This document shows positions 7,209 to 15,447 of a stretch of 64,000 nucleotides of DNA, piece by piece. The position numbers and the translations under genes were made by a program. The notes beneath the pieces were generated by a model. The model saw only the letters and a list, made by a program, of their open reading frames with translations. It was not told the origin of the DNA and made no database searches. This DNA is from Allocatelliglobosispora scoriae (GTDB lineage Bacteria; Actinomycetota; Actinomycetes; Mycobacteriales; Micromonosporaceae): NCBI RefSeq assembly GCF_014204945.1, contig NZ_JACHMN010000001.1:434001-498000 (forward strand). The letters run 5' to 3'. How positions within the stretch are numbered: the first letter of the stretch is position 1; each line of letters begins with the position of its first letter.

Positions 7209-8207
7209 ATGAGCTCGCAGTGGCTGGTCGGGTGCGCCGTCTACGTCGACGGGCAGCGGCTGGAGCAGCCGGTGACCTACCTCGACGCGCTGGACGTGGC
7301 GACCGAGCACGACGGGTTCGTGTGGCTCGGCATCCGCGACCCGACCGCCGACGAGTTCTCGCTCGTCGCCGACCGCTACGGGCTGCACGAGCTCGCCGTG
7401 GAGCAGGCGGTGACGACCCGCCACCGGCCCAAGATCGAGCGCTTCGGCGACGTGACCTTCTTCGTGCTGCGCACCACCCGGTATGTCGAGCACGCGCAGC
7501 TGACGGAGACCTCCGAGGTGGTCGAGACCGGCGAGGTGCTGATCTTCCTGGGGGAGCGGTTCGTCATCACGGTCCGCCACGGCGAGCCCGGCGACCTGGC
7601 GACGGTCCGGTCCGATCTGGAGAAGCGCCCCGACCTGCTGGCGTGGGGGCCGTGGTCGGTGGCGCACGCGGTCTGCGACCGGCTCGTCGACTCCTATCTG
7701 GTCGTCGCGCAGGAGTTCGAGACCGACCTCGACGAGCTGGAGGAGCGGGTCTTCGGCAACGCCCCGGCGAGCCGGGCGGCGCAGATCTACCAGCTCAAAC
7801 GCGAGCTGATGGAGTTCAAGCGGGCAGTGGCGCCGCTACAGCGGCCGATGGCCGCGATCATCGAGGACCGGGCGCTGCTGCCCAAGGAGGTCCGCAAATA
7901 CTTCGGCGACGTCAACGACCACCTGCTGCGGACGGTCGAACGCATCACCGCCTACGACGAGCTGCTCAACTCGATCCTGCAGGCCCGGCTGGCGCAGGTC
8001 TCGGTGGACCAGAACAACGACATGCGCAAGATCGCCGCGTGGGCGGCGATCGCGGCCGCCCAGACGGCGATCGCCGGGGTCTACGGCATGAACTTCGACT
8101 TCATGCCCGAACTGCACTGGCGGTACGGGTACGCCGGGGTGATGGCGCTGATGGCCCTGGTCGCGGTCGGGCTCTACCGGGCGTTCCGCCGATCCGGGTG
8201 GCTGTAG
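7209..8207 (+). CDS. CorA-family magnesium/cobalt transport protein
   Basis: A 332-residue CorA homologue. The N-terminal cytoplasmic domain (VWLGIRDPT, LHELAVEQAV, RHRPKIERFGDVTFFVLRTT) is followed by the long coiled helix (QIYQLKRELMEFKRAVAPLQRPM) and two C-terminal membrane helices. The signature GMN motif in VYGMNFDFMPE is intact. It should form a pentameric channel for Mg2+ or Co2+ import at the plasma membrane. It begins at ATG 7209 (SSQWLVGCAVYVDG). A very close paralogue lies at 8800. Confidence 0.9.
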   Translation: MSSQWLVGCAVYVDGQRLEQPVTYLDALDVATEHDGFVWLGIRDPTADEFSLVADRYGLHELAVEQAVTTRHRPKIERFGDVTFFVLRTTRYVEHAQLTETSEVVETGEVLIFLGERFVITVRHGEPGDLATVRSDLEKRPDLLAWGPWSVAHAVCDRLVDSYLVVAQEFETDLDELEERVFGNAPASRAAQIYQLKRELMEFKRAVAPLQRPMAAIIEDRALLPKEVRKYFGDVNDHLLRTVERITAYDELLNSILQARLAQVSVDQNNDMRKIAAWAAIAAAQTAIAGVYGMNFDFMPELHWRYGYAGVMALMALVAVGLYRAFRRSGWL

Positions 8208-8341
8208 AGCCGGGTACCTCTGGGTAACCGTGCCATTACCCGACGCGCGTCCATCATCTACATTGAGGCCCACACATATGACTCCGCAGGCACGCGGCCC
8301 CCTCGAACCGGCCGCTCCTGGCGGGGTGGTGGGAGGAAACA

Positions 8342-8536
8342 GTGCCAACCGTGGTGGGTAACTGGCTCTTGGACGCACCGGCGTCCGACGGCGTCGTCTG
8401 GCTGACGGTGGGGTGCCTCGCGTTGACCGGGGTCGCCGTCGTCGCCCTGGTCCTGCATCGCGAGCACGAGCACGAGCGCGAACTCGCGAACGACACCGAG
8501 CCTGAGGTCCCCGGCCCGCCGGAGGAGCCGAGCTGA
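8342..8536 (+). CDS. Small single-pass membrane protein
   Basis: A 64-residue protein from GTG 8342 with GGGAGGAAA directly upstream. A hydrophobic helix (WLTVGCLALTGVAVVALVL, ~20-38) is followed by a charged HREHEHERE segment. It lies between the two CorA genes, so a role as an accessory subunit is possible but unproven. Family not recognised. Confidence 0.55.
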   Translation: MPTVVGNWLLDAPASDGVVWLTVGCLALTGVAVVALVLHREHEHERELANDTEPEVPGPPEEPS

Positions 8537-8542
8537 TCACCG

Positions 8543-8570
8543 CCGGGTGCGGCGGGAACGCCGCACCCGG
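8543..8570 (+). terminator. Hairpin terminator
   Basis: A 12-bp perfect stem CCGGGTGCGGCG with a GGAA tetraloop lies 6 bases after the small membrane protein gene. Confidence 0.7.
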
Positions 8571-8799
8571 CCGTCCGGTCCTGGCACCGCGACACCCGCG
8601 TTCAGGGAACACCGGTGTCGGTCGCCCCCTAACAGGAGAGATTCTCACACCGCCGGGGCTGGGCTCCCGCCGCCGCACCCGGCAGCGGGACGGGCACCGC
8701 GCCCGCCCGCCGAACCGCACCCGACCAGCGCAGTTGGACGGTGATCGCCGCGATGGAATGATCACGGCAGGTGACGACAACCGCGAGAGGTGGTGGCAG

Positions 8800-9918
8800 A
8801 TGGCCGAGCGAGGCGCATGGCGGATCGCAGGCAGGCCCGTCGGAGCGTGGGCGGAGCCGATGCGCCGCGTCGTCTCCCGCATCCTGCCCGGCGACGACGA
8901 CCCCGCCGCCCCCGACATCCCCGCCGGCGAATGGCTCGTCGACTGCGCCGTCTACGTCGACGGCAGACGGCTGCCCAACGAACCCGACTTCCGCGCCGCG
9001 CTGCGGACCGCCGCCCGCGAGGACGGCTTCGTCTGGCTCGGCGTCCGCGACCCCACCCAAGCCGAGTTCCAGCAGGTCGCCGATGTCTTCGGCCTCCACG
9101 AACTCGCCGTCGAGGAAGCCGTCACCGCCTCCCACCGACCCAAGATCGAACGGTACGGCGACGTCACCCTCTTCGTCATGCGCACCACCCGCTACCTCGA
9201 CCACCCGTTCCTGTCCGAGACCTCCGAAGTGGTCGAGACCGGCGAAGTCCTCGTCTTCATCGGCGACCACTTCGTCATCACCGTCCGCCACGGCGCACCC
9301 GGCGAACTCGCCACCGTCCGCGCCGACCTGGAGAAACGCCCCGACCTGCTGCGTTTCGGACCCTGGTCGGTCGCGCACGCCGTCAGCGACCGCCTCGTCG
9401 ACAGCTACCTCGAGGTCGCCCACGGCTTCGAAGCCGACCTCGACGTTCTCGAGGAACACGTCTTCTCCCAGGTCACCAGCGACCGCATCGCCCACATCTA
9501 CCAGCTCAAACGCGAACTCATGGAGTTCAAGCGCGCCGTCGCCCCGCTGCAGCGCCCCCTCGCCGCCATCGTCGAGGACAAGGACCTGCTCGCCAAGGAG
9601 ATCCGCCGCTACTTCCGCGATGTCAACGACACCCTGCTGCGCGTCGTCGAACGCGTCGCGTCCTACGACGACCTGCTCAACTCGATCCTGCAGGCCCACC
9701 TCGCGCAGGTCACCGTCACCCAGAACAACGACATGCGCAAGATCGCGTCCTGGGCCGCCATCGCCGCCGCGCAGACCGCCATCGCCGGGGTCTACGGCAT
9801 GAACTTCGACTACATGCCCGAACTCCACTGGCGCTACGGCTACCCGGTCGTCTTCCTGCTGATGGTGGTCAGCGCCTACTCCCTGCACCGAGCCTTCCGC
9901 CGCTCCGGCTGGCTGTAG
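8800..9918 (+). CDS. CorA-family magnesium/cobalt transport protein, paralogue
   Basis: A 372-residue CorA homologue if started at ATG 8800, which has GAGAGG 9 bases upstream (starts at 8758 or 8734 are possible). It shares long identical runs with the 7209 protein (QLKRELMEFKRAVAPLQRP, MRKIA.WAAIAAAQTAIAGV, GMNF) but has an extra ~50-residue N-terminal extension. GMN and both C-terminal helices are intact. The pair looks like a local duplication that diverged in the N-terminus. Confidence 0.88.
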   Translation: MAERGAWRIAGRPVGAWAEPMRRVVSRILPGDDDPAAPDIPAGEWLVDCAVYVDGRRLPNEPDFRAALRTAAREDGFVWLGVRDPTQAEFQQVADVFGLHELAVEEAVTASHRPKIERYGDVTLFVMRTTRYLDHPFLSETSEVVETGEVLVFIGDHFVITVRHGAPGELATVRADLEKRPDLLRFGPWSVAHAVSDRLVDSYLEVAHGFEADLDVLEEHVFSQVTSDRIAHIYQLKRELMEFKRAVAPLQRPLAAIVEDKDLLAKEIRRYFRDVNDTLLRVVERVASYDDLLNSILQAHLAQVTVTQNNDMRKIASWAAIAAAQTAIAGVYGMNFDYMPELHWRYGYPVVFLLMVVSAYSLHRAFRRSGWL

Positions 9919-10018
9919 GGGGCCGCTGGCGGCGTTGCTCGTCGCCTTGTGTGCACGCAACGCACACGGCGGCGCCGTGCACCCTGCCAGCGGCCCACTG
10001 ACGGGCCCCCTACGCGCT

Positions 10019-10732
10019 TCATTCCGTCCAGATCAGGCAGAAGGGCTTGCCGGCCGGGTCGGCGTAGACCCGCCAGTTCTCACCCGCACCCGGCAGCCGC
10101 GTCGCGCCGATCGCCAGCGCCGCCCGCTCCGCCGCCTCGATCTCGGCGACCGTGACATCCAGGTGCAGCTGCTGCGGGCGCGCCGGATCCGCCCACGACG
10201 GCGCCGCATAAGCCTCCACCTGCTGGAACAGCACCGGCTGCGCGCCGTCGTCACCGACCATCGCCATCCCGTCACCCGCAAAGGTCACCGGCTTGCCGAG
10301 CAGCTCCGCATAAAACCCCGCCAGCTCCTTCGCATCGGGACAGTCCAGCATCACCCCCATCAGGGTGGTACGCGGATCCTCCGCCCGCAAGCACAGGTCA
10401 AACGGGTGACCGGCCGGATCGGCGAGCGTATGCCACGACTCGTTCTCCCGCAGCAGCGTCGCACCCAACCCCACCGCCAAAGCCGTCCCCGCCGCCAGAT
10501 CCGGCACCCGGAAATCCAGATGCGCCTGCTGCGGAAACGCCGGATCCGGCCAGCGCGGCGCCACCAGGTCCGGCGCCGCCTGCAACCCGACCCGCCAGCC
10601 GTCATCCGTCGTCAACGTCACCCACTCGTCGTCGGCGTAACGCTGCGTCCACCCCGCCAACCCCGTATAGAACGCAGACAGCGCCGCGATATCGGGCGCA
10701 TCGAGCACCACCGTCTTCAGCTCACCGATCAT
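10019..10732 (-). CDS. Two-domain VOC (glyoxalase-like) family protein
   Basis: A 237-residue protein made of two VOC modules: residues ~1-118 (IGELKTVVLDAPDIAALSAFYTGLAGW ... DPAGHPFDLCL) and ~125-237 (VMLDCPDAKELAGFYAELLG ... DPAGKPFCLIW). The tandem repeat forms a complete beta-alpha-beta cleft within one chain. It resembles DUF/VOC proteins of unknown substrate rather than true glyoxalase I. The preceding 100 bases after the CorA gene hold only a loose inverted repeat (GGGGCCGCTGG...CCAGCGGCCC). Confidence 0.85.
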   Translation of the reverse strand: MIGELKTVVLDAPDIAALSAFYTGLAGWTQRYADDEWVTLTTDDGWRVGLQAAPDLVAPRWPDPAFPQQAHLDFRVPDLAAGTALAVGLGATLLRENESWHTLADPAGHPFDLCLRAEDPRTTLMGVMLDCPDAKELAGFYAELLGKPVTFAGDGMAMVGDDGAQPVLFQQVEAYAAPSWADPARPQQLHLDVTVAEIEAAERAALAIGATRLPGAGENWRVYADPAGKPFCLIWTE

Positions 10733-10888
10733 CGCCCCATCCTTCCCGACGCAGCGGCAACCTGCTCGCCATCACCCGAAACGGGGGCACCCGCGACACC
10801 GCTCGAAATAACCACCCGATGATGTATCTGGACGGCCCCACCGCCCCCCTCACCTGACACACCGCCGACAGTGAAGGAACACCACCCC

Positions 10889-11371
10889 ATGAAGCACCGC
10901 CTACGGCGAGCAGCCCTCGCCCTCAGCACCGTCCTGCTCGCCGTCACCGGGTTCGCAGCACCCGCGTCCGCCAACGGGCCGACCCTCGTCCAGAACCGCT
11001 ACAGCGGCCTGTGCATGGAGGTCCCCTACAGCCGCACCGACAACCTCGCCCCCATCAGCCAGTACACCTGCACCGGCATCGCCACCCAGAAGTGGTACTA
11101 CAGCACCACCACCCACCTGGTCATGAACCAGAACAGCGGCAAATGCCTGGACCTGCTCAACTGGAACACCGCCGACGGCGCACCCGTCGTCCAGTACACC
11201 TGCACCGGCGGCATGAACCAGCACTGGCTGCTCAACCCGTCGACCGGCATGATCTACAACGAGTACAGCGGAAAATGCCTGGAGATCACCGGCGGCCGCA
11301 TCGACAACTTCGCCCCGATCGGGCAGTGGACCTGCTACGGCTGGCAAACCCAGAAGTGGTACTTCAGCTGA
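10889..11371 (+). CDS. Secreted ricin-type beta-trefoil lectin
   Basis: A 160-residue preprotein from ATG 10889 (GAAGGA 11 bases upstream) with a Sec signal peptide ending ~PASA (residue 29). The mature chain is a single ricin B/CBM13 trefoil with three repeats. Each contains the C-[ML]-[ED] strand (GLCMEV, GKCLDL, GKCLEI) and the Q-x-W box (QKWYY, QHWLL, QKWYF). It should bind galactose- or xylan-type glycans outside the cell. There is no attached catalytic domain. Confidence 0.9.
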   Translation: MKHRLRRAALALSTVLLAVTGFAAPASANGPTLVQNRYSGLCMEVPYSRTDNLAPISQYTCTGIATQKWYYSTTTHLVMNQNSGKCLDLLNWNTADGAPVVQYTCTGGMNQHWLLNPSTGMIYNEYSGKCLEITGGRIDNFAPIGQWTCYGWQTQKWYFS

Positions 11372-11378
11372 ACCCCGA

Positions 11379-11414
11379 CGGTCGTGCCCGTCCGGCAACG
11401 GATGGGCACGACCG
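11379..11414. terminator. Bidirectional hairpin terminator
   Basis: A 15-bp stem (CGGTCGTGCCCGTCC with one G-T pair) and a 6-base loop sits between the convergent lectin and GPP34 genes. Confidence 0.65.
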
Positions 11415-11419
11415 AGCCG

Positions 11420-12094
11420 TCACGAACCGGCCGACGTCGCCGCAGACGTAGCGGCCGTGATCGCGATCGTCGCCGCCAACGCCGCCTGCACCTGCTCGAT
11501 CGCCTTCTTCGCCGCCGCCGCACCCCAGTTCCCGGCCGTGATCTCCGCGACGCGCGCCTTCGTCTGCTTCGCCGGGCGGTCCGGGAACACCCTGCGCACC
11601 GCACCCACCGCTTCGACCAGCGCCATCAGCGCCGCCGTCCGCTGCGCCACCGGACCCGCCGTGTCGAGCGCCGCACCCAGCTCGAACCGCACCTGCGTCT
11701 CGGCCGGCGCCTCCGTGCCGACAGCCGCCGGATAACGGGTACGCGGGAACACCCACAGCACCCGATCCGACTCCGCCCGCAGCACACCCGCCTCGACCAG
11801 CCCGGCAAGCACCCGCTCACGCAGCCCCTTGCTGAGCCGGGAGATCCAGTCCTCGGGCTTGCGGGCCTTCGGATCGGCGGCGATCACCGCCAGCGCCGCA
11901 TCGGCGAGCACCTCACCCGTCGGGCGGGAGTCCAGCACCACCACCCGCTTGTCCACCACGTCGACCCGGCCCTCCAGGGTCAGGGCCACCAGGAGCGCAC
12001 CCGCGAGACCGTAGTCCAGACCCGGTTGCCCCACCGAGTTCGCACCCTCGGCGTTATAGGCCAGCAGCAGCAGATCCTCAGCCAGGCTCGTCAT
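11420..12094 (-). CDS. GPP34 family phosphoprotein (Golgi phosphoprotein 3-like)
   Basis: A 224-residue protein started at MTSLAEDLLLLAYN (ATG 12094). The opening LAEDLLLLAYN, the LDYGLAGALLVALTLEGRV strand and VLVVLDSRPTGEVLADAAL-like region (here VVVLDSRPTGEVLADAAL) are typical of bacterial GPP34, a family abundant in actinomycetes. Eukaryotic members bind phosphatidylinositol 4-phosphate; the bacterial role is not established. The Ala-rich C-terminus is low complexity. Confidence 0.85.
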   Translation of the reverse strand: MTSLAEDLLLLAYNAEGANSVGQPGLDYGLAGALLVALTLEGRVDVVDKRVVVLDSRPTGEVLADAALAVIAADPKARKPEDWISRLSKGLRERVLAGLVEAGVLRAESDRVLWVFPRTRYPAAVGTEAPAETQVRFELGAALDTAGPVAQRTAALMALVEAVGAVRRVFPDRPAKQTKARVAEITAGNWGAAAAKKAIEQVQAALAATIAITAATSAATSAGS

Positions 12095-12190
12095 GAACCC
12101 GAGCATAGATCCACTCCGCCGGCGCTGCGACCGCTCAGCCGGGGGCGCACGGACCGCCCCGTGTCGGTCGTACACCCCCGGCCGACCCGC

Positions 12191-12544
12191 TCAGTCCGTC
12201 CAGAACGCCCGCAGCTCCAGAACCCCGCCCCGCGACATCGGATGCTTCGCCGCGATCTGGATCGCCTCGTCCAGATCCGCGCACTCGATCACATCGAACC
12301 CCGCGATCAGGTCCTTCGTCTCCGCGTACGGGCCGTCGGTCAGCAGCACCTCACCGTTCACGACCCGGACCACCGTCGCATCGCTGCCCGGCCGGACCCG
12401 GTCACCCATCAGCCGCGCACCCCGGCCGTCCATCTCCTCCACCCACGAGTCGATGTCGACCTCCACCGGGGCGACCCCCGCCGGCCGGCCCGCCTCGACA
12501 ACGGCGCCCTTGTCCTCGACACACACCAGCATCAGGTACTTCAT
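12191..12544 (-). CDS. YciI family protein
   Basis: A 117-residue YCII-related protein started at MKYLMLVCVED (ATG 12544, GGAGG 5 bases upstream). Its conserved core is LTDGPYAETKDLIAGFDVIECADLDEAIQIAAKHP, characteristic of the family that co-occurs with ECF sigma factors and dehydratase-like folds. Function is unknown. The catalytic-type Asp/His pair of YciI is only partly recognisable. Confidence 0.85.
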   Translation of the reverse strand: MKYLMLVCVEDKGAVVEAGRPAGVAPVEVDIDSWVEEMDGRGARLMGDRVRPGSDATVVRVVNGEVLLTDGPYAETKDLIAGFDVIECADLDEAIQIAAKHPMSRGGVLELRAFWTD

Positions 12545-12699
12545 CTCAACCTCCAGCTCGGAAAACCACACTCCCACGAGTGCATCCACCCCTACGACGA
12601 ACGGGACACCCCGATAACGACACCAACCACGGCCCGAATCGTTCGCAGACTGTCCCGACGCTTGCGGACCGCGCCCCGCAACCCGCCTAACCTGGCCCT

Positions 12700-13230
12700 A
12701 TGGATCTGTCCGAGGCCACCCTCACCCTCTCCAAGACACCCGCGGTCGTCGCAGCCCTGCTCACCGACCTGCCACCCGCATGGGTCCACCGCGACGACGG
12801 CCCCGGCACCTGGAGCGCCTACGACATCGTCGGCCACCTCCTGCACGGCGACGCGACCAACTGGGTACCCCGAGCACACCTCATCCGCACCCACGGCACC
12901 GAACGCGCATTCGAACCGTTCGACCGGGAAGCGATGCTGCGGCACGCACCCGAACCCGTCGCCGACCTCGTCGACCAACTCCACACCGCCCGCCGGACCA
13001 GCCTCACCGAACTCGCCTCATGGCACCTCACACCGGCCGACCTGGACCGCCGCGGCACCCACCCCGAGCTCGGCGACGTCACCCTCGGGCAGCTGCTCGC
13101 GGCATGGGTGGCACACGACCTCACCCACCTCGCACAGATCGCCGAGGTCCTCGCCGGCCGCTACCGCCACGACGTCGGCCCCTGGCGCGCCTACATGCCG
13201 GCACTGGACCGCAGCGCAGCCGCCGAATAG
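12700..13230 (+). CDS. DinB family protein
   Basis: A 176-residue four-helix-bundle protein of the DinB/YfiT-like superfamily. Metal-ligand histidines are visible in DIVGHLLHGD (~residue 46) and AHDLTHLAQI (~140-144). Family members bind Zn or Ni and often act as thiol (mycothiol/bacillithiol) transferases. The start ATG 12700 lacks a strong ribosome site. Confidence 0.85.
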   Translation: MDLSEATLTLSKTPAVVAALLTDLPPAWVHRDDGPGTWSAYDIVGHLLHGDATNWVPRAHLIRTHGTERAFEPFDREAMLRHAPEPVADLVDQLHTARRTSLTELASWHLTPADLDRRGTHPELGDVTLGQLLAAWVAHDLTHLAQIAEVLAGRYRHDVGPWRAYMPALDRSAAAE

Positions 13231-13321
13231 CACGTGATCAAACTGGAATCCGCCGAGCTGGACACTCCGCGGCCGGATCGGTGATGCTGACGCACTCAAC
13301 TGACAACGGGGAGCATTCTCA

Positions 13322-13711
13322 GTGCGTCGAACCATCATCCTGGCCGCATTCACCAGCGCTATCCTCCTCACCGGGACGGCCTGCGGCAGCATCTTCACGC
13401 TGCGGGTCCTCTACTCCGGCTTCGCCAAGGGCACCTACAAGGGCGGCACGACATCGATGTGGAAAGTGCTGGTCGACCTCAAGGCCGACATCAGCTCTTA
13501 CCAGGCGTACCTGAAGAAGATCCTGCCGACCGTGACCACCGCCGAGCTGAAGGCCGCGATCACCTCGGACATCGCCGCCTGGGCGAAGCACACGGCGGCG
13601 CTGAAAGCCGCCGGGACGGACTACAAGGGCAAGGTGCTCGCGACGCTCGACGGCATGCAGACCGCCGTCAGCGACGACGACAGGTTCGGCCACCTCTGCA
13701 GCCCCAGCTGA
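13322..13711 (+). CDS. Small lipoprotein of unknown function
   Basis: A 129-residue protein from GTG 13322 (GGGGAG upstream). The signal sequence ends in the lipobox LTGTAC, with Cys21 as the lipidation site. The rest is helical and Lys/Ala-rich (LVDLKADISSYQAYLKKIL, AELKAAITSDIAAWAKHTAAL). Expected on the outer face of the membrane. No family recognised. Confidence 0.65.
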   Translation: MRRTIILAAFTSAILLTGTACGSIFTLRVLYSGFAKGTYKGGTTSMWKVLVDLKADISSYQAYLKKILPTVTTAELKAAITSDIAAWAKHTAALKAAGTDYKGKVLATLDGMQTAVSDDDRFGHLCSPS

Positions 13712-13723
13712 CCGACCACACCG

Positions 13724-13757
13724 GGACGCGGGTAGCAGTGTGGTGCTACCCGCGTCC
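13724..13757. terminator. Bidirectional hairpin terminator
   Basis: A perfect 14-bp stem GGACGCGGGTAGCA with loop GTGTGG lies between the convergent lipoprotein and recombinase genes. Confidence 0.75.
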
Positions 13758-13760
13758 ATC

Positions 13761-14723
13761 TCAGCCCAGCCCGCGCAGCGCCCGGTTGGTGCGGTTGGAC
13801 AGCACCGCAGCCCGCTGCTGCTCCGCCGTCGAGTCGATGTAGTTCTGGCTCGTCGCCAGGCTCGCATGCCCCAGCAACCGCATGATCTCCACCGCCGACG
13901 CCCCGTCCTCGGCCAGCCGCGTCGCGAACGTGTGCCGCAACGAGTGCAGCTGCGCACCGCGCGGCACCCGGTCGGTGATCTGCGCCCGCCGGAAGCACGA
14001 CTTCACCAGATACTGCATACCGCCGCGCAGCAGCTGCTCGCCGTGGCGGTCCACGAACAGGGGAGAGCTGCGCAGCACCGCCCGCGACCCGAACTTCGAC
14101 CGCCGGGACGCCAGATAGGCCTCCAGCACCGCGTCGAGGTCGTCGCTGATCGGGATCGTCCGCGGCTGACCACCCTTGCCCAGCACGTCGACCCGCCGCT
14201 CGCCGGGCCGACCCGCGATCGAGCCGACCCGCAGCGACAGCAGCTCCGCCGAGCGCAGCCCCGCGCACAGCGCCAGCGCCAGCACCGCCAGGTCCCGCTC
14301 GGGCCACGGGTGCCGGGCGTTCGGGTCGGCCTCCGACACGGCGGTGAGCAGGTGCTCCGGGGTCTGCTCACCGCGCAGCGGTTTCGGCGTGGCGAGGGGG
14401 GAGCGGGGCTTCGCGATGCCCGACATCGGGTTGCCGGGCACCACCCCGTCGGTGACGAGGAACGTGAAGAACGCGTTCCACGTCGACCAGGCCCGGCGGA
14501 TCGAGGCGACGGACCGGGGGAGGGCGAACTCGGCGAACGCCGCCCGCAGCGCCTTGACGGTGCAATCATCGAGGCTGAGCTGGGGGAGTGGCCCGAGGAG
14601 GTCACCGATCGTGGTCAGATCCCGGCGATAGGCGGCGAGGGTGTGCGGCGACGGCTTGCGGGTGCCGCGGTCCGCGAGGAACTCCTCGAAGAGGACGATC
14701 AGCGCTCGGTTCGATTGGTGCAT
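13761..14723 (-). CDS. Tyrosine recombinase (XerC/D-like integrase)
   Basis: A 320-residue site-specific recombinase. The N-terminal SAM-like core-binding domain (~1-105, PSPHTLAAYRRDLTTIGDLL) precedes the catalytic domain with Arg in CAGLRSAELLSL, His-x-x-Arg in LHSLRHTFATRL, His in LLGHASLATSQNYI and the nucleophile Tyr in that last motif. All catalytic residues are present. The chosen ATG 14723 lies within a 28-bp palindromic 11-6-11 site (14715-14742); an upstream GTG/ATG start at 14762 is possible. No phage or plasmid genes surround it, so it may be a Xer-like resolvase with its own site rather than a prophage integrase. Confidence 0.88.
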   Translation of the reverse strand: MHQSNRALIVLFEEFLADRGTRKPSPHTLAAYRRDLTTIGDLLGPLPQLSLDDCTVKALRAAFAEFALPRSVASIRRAWSTWNAFFTFLVTDGVVPGNPMSGIAKPRSPLATPKPLRGEQTPEHLLTAVSEADPNARHPWPERDLAVLALALCAGLRSAELLSLRVGSIAGRPGERRVDVLGKGGQPRTIPISDDLDAVLEAYLASRRSKFGSRAVLRSSPLFVDRHGEQLLRGGMQYLVKSCFRRAQITDRVPRGAQLHSLRHTFATRLAEDGASAVEIMRLLGHASLATSQNYIDSTAEQQRAAVLSNRTNRALRGLG

Positions 14724-14742
14724 AAGGGATATTATGCACCAA
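14715..14742. other. 28-bp palindromic Xer/tyrosine-recombinase core site overlapping the recombinase start
   Basis: Left arm TTGGTGCATAA (14715-14725), spacer GGGATA (14726-14731) and right arm TTATGCACCAA (14732-14742) form a perfect inverted repeat with the 11-6-11 geometry of dif/XerCD sites and the inner CATAA...TTATG of E. coli dif. The recombinase start codon is inside the left arm, so binding would also repress the gene. Assigned by architecture; no second copy was found in the window. Confidence 0.6.
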
Positions 14743-14782
14743 TTTAGCACGCATGTCCACAATGGAAGTTGAATTCGCGCAG

Positions 14783-15400
14783 CTAAACGGCGCCGTACCG
14801 GGCGAGGAACATCTCCGTCAGCGGCTCGACCAGCGACGTGAAACGAGTCCCGTCGGCGGGCTCGTTGCCCAGATGCAGCCCGATCACCCCGGCGAGCAGC
14901 ACCAGCCAGACCCGGCCCGCCTCGACCAGGTCGGCATCGGGGCGCAGGGCACCGCGCTCGGACAGCCCCGCCAGGGTCCGCTGGAGCTGATCCATCACGC
15001 CCGCCGCAGCACCGGCCGCCCGCACCGACGGCTCCCAGCCCGGCACCGGCCGCCAGAATATGAGCTGCGCCTCACTCGAGTGCTCCACCGACCACCGGAC
15101 GAACTCCGCGCCCGCGTCGCGCAGCACCGCGAACGGCTCCGTCCCGGGCGCGACGAAGTCCGTGTAGCGGCCCATCGCGAGCAGCAGCCCGGCCCAGCCG
15201 CGCACGAACAGCTCGTCATAGAGCGCCGCCTTGCTGGGGAAATAGACATACAGCGACGGCGGTTTGATCCCCATCCGGCGGGCCACCTCGCCGAGGCTGA
15301 CGCTGCCCGGGCCGGACTCCGCCATGATCTCCAGCGCCGTCGCGACCACCTCGTCGCGGGTTTCCAGGTGCCGCGTCTGGCGGCGGTCAATCGTACTCAT
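14783..15400 (-). CDS. TetR/AcrR family transcriptional regulator
   Basis: A 205-residue regulator. The N-terminal HTH is visible as VVATALEIMAESGPGSVSLGEVARRMGIKPPSLYVYFPSK (~17-57). The C-terminal domain (AAGVMDQLQRTLAGLSERG...) is of the TetR-C-33/WHG type. It diverges from the SDR gene at 15448, and the 47-base intergenic region holds a palindrome, so it most likely represses that SDR and itself. Confidence 0.9.
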   Translation of the reverse strand: MSTIDRRQTRHLETRDEVVATALEIMAESGPGSVSLGEVARRMGIKPPSLYVYFPSKAALYDELFVRGWAGLLLAMGRYTDFVAPGTEPFAVLRDAGAEFVRWSVEHSSEAQLIFWRPVPGWEPSVRAAGAAAGVMDQLQRTLAGLSERGALRPDADLVEAGRVWLVLLAGVIGLHLGNEPADGTRFTSLVEPLTEMFLARYGAV

Positions 15401-15413
15401 GCCCGAAGGTTAT

Positions 15414-15428
15414 CCTAACGGCATTAGG
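15414..15428. promoter_or_regulatory. Candidate TetR operator
   Basis: CCTAA-CGGCA-TTAGG, an inverted repeat with 5-bp arms, lies midway between the divergent TetR and SDR start codons. Confidence 0.5.
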
Positions 15429-15447
15429 AAATGCTAGCGTGTGCTCC

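Noticed and set aside
9919-10018. Loose GGGGCCGCTGG...CCAGCGGCCC inverted repeat as a terminator
   Set aside because: The loop is about 50 bases and the arms are short; too weak to call.
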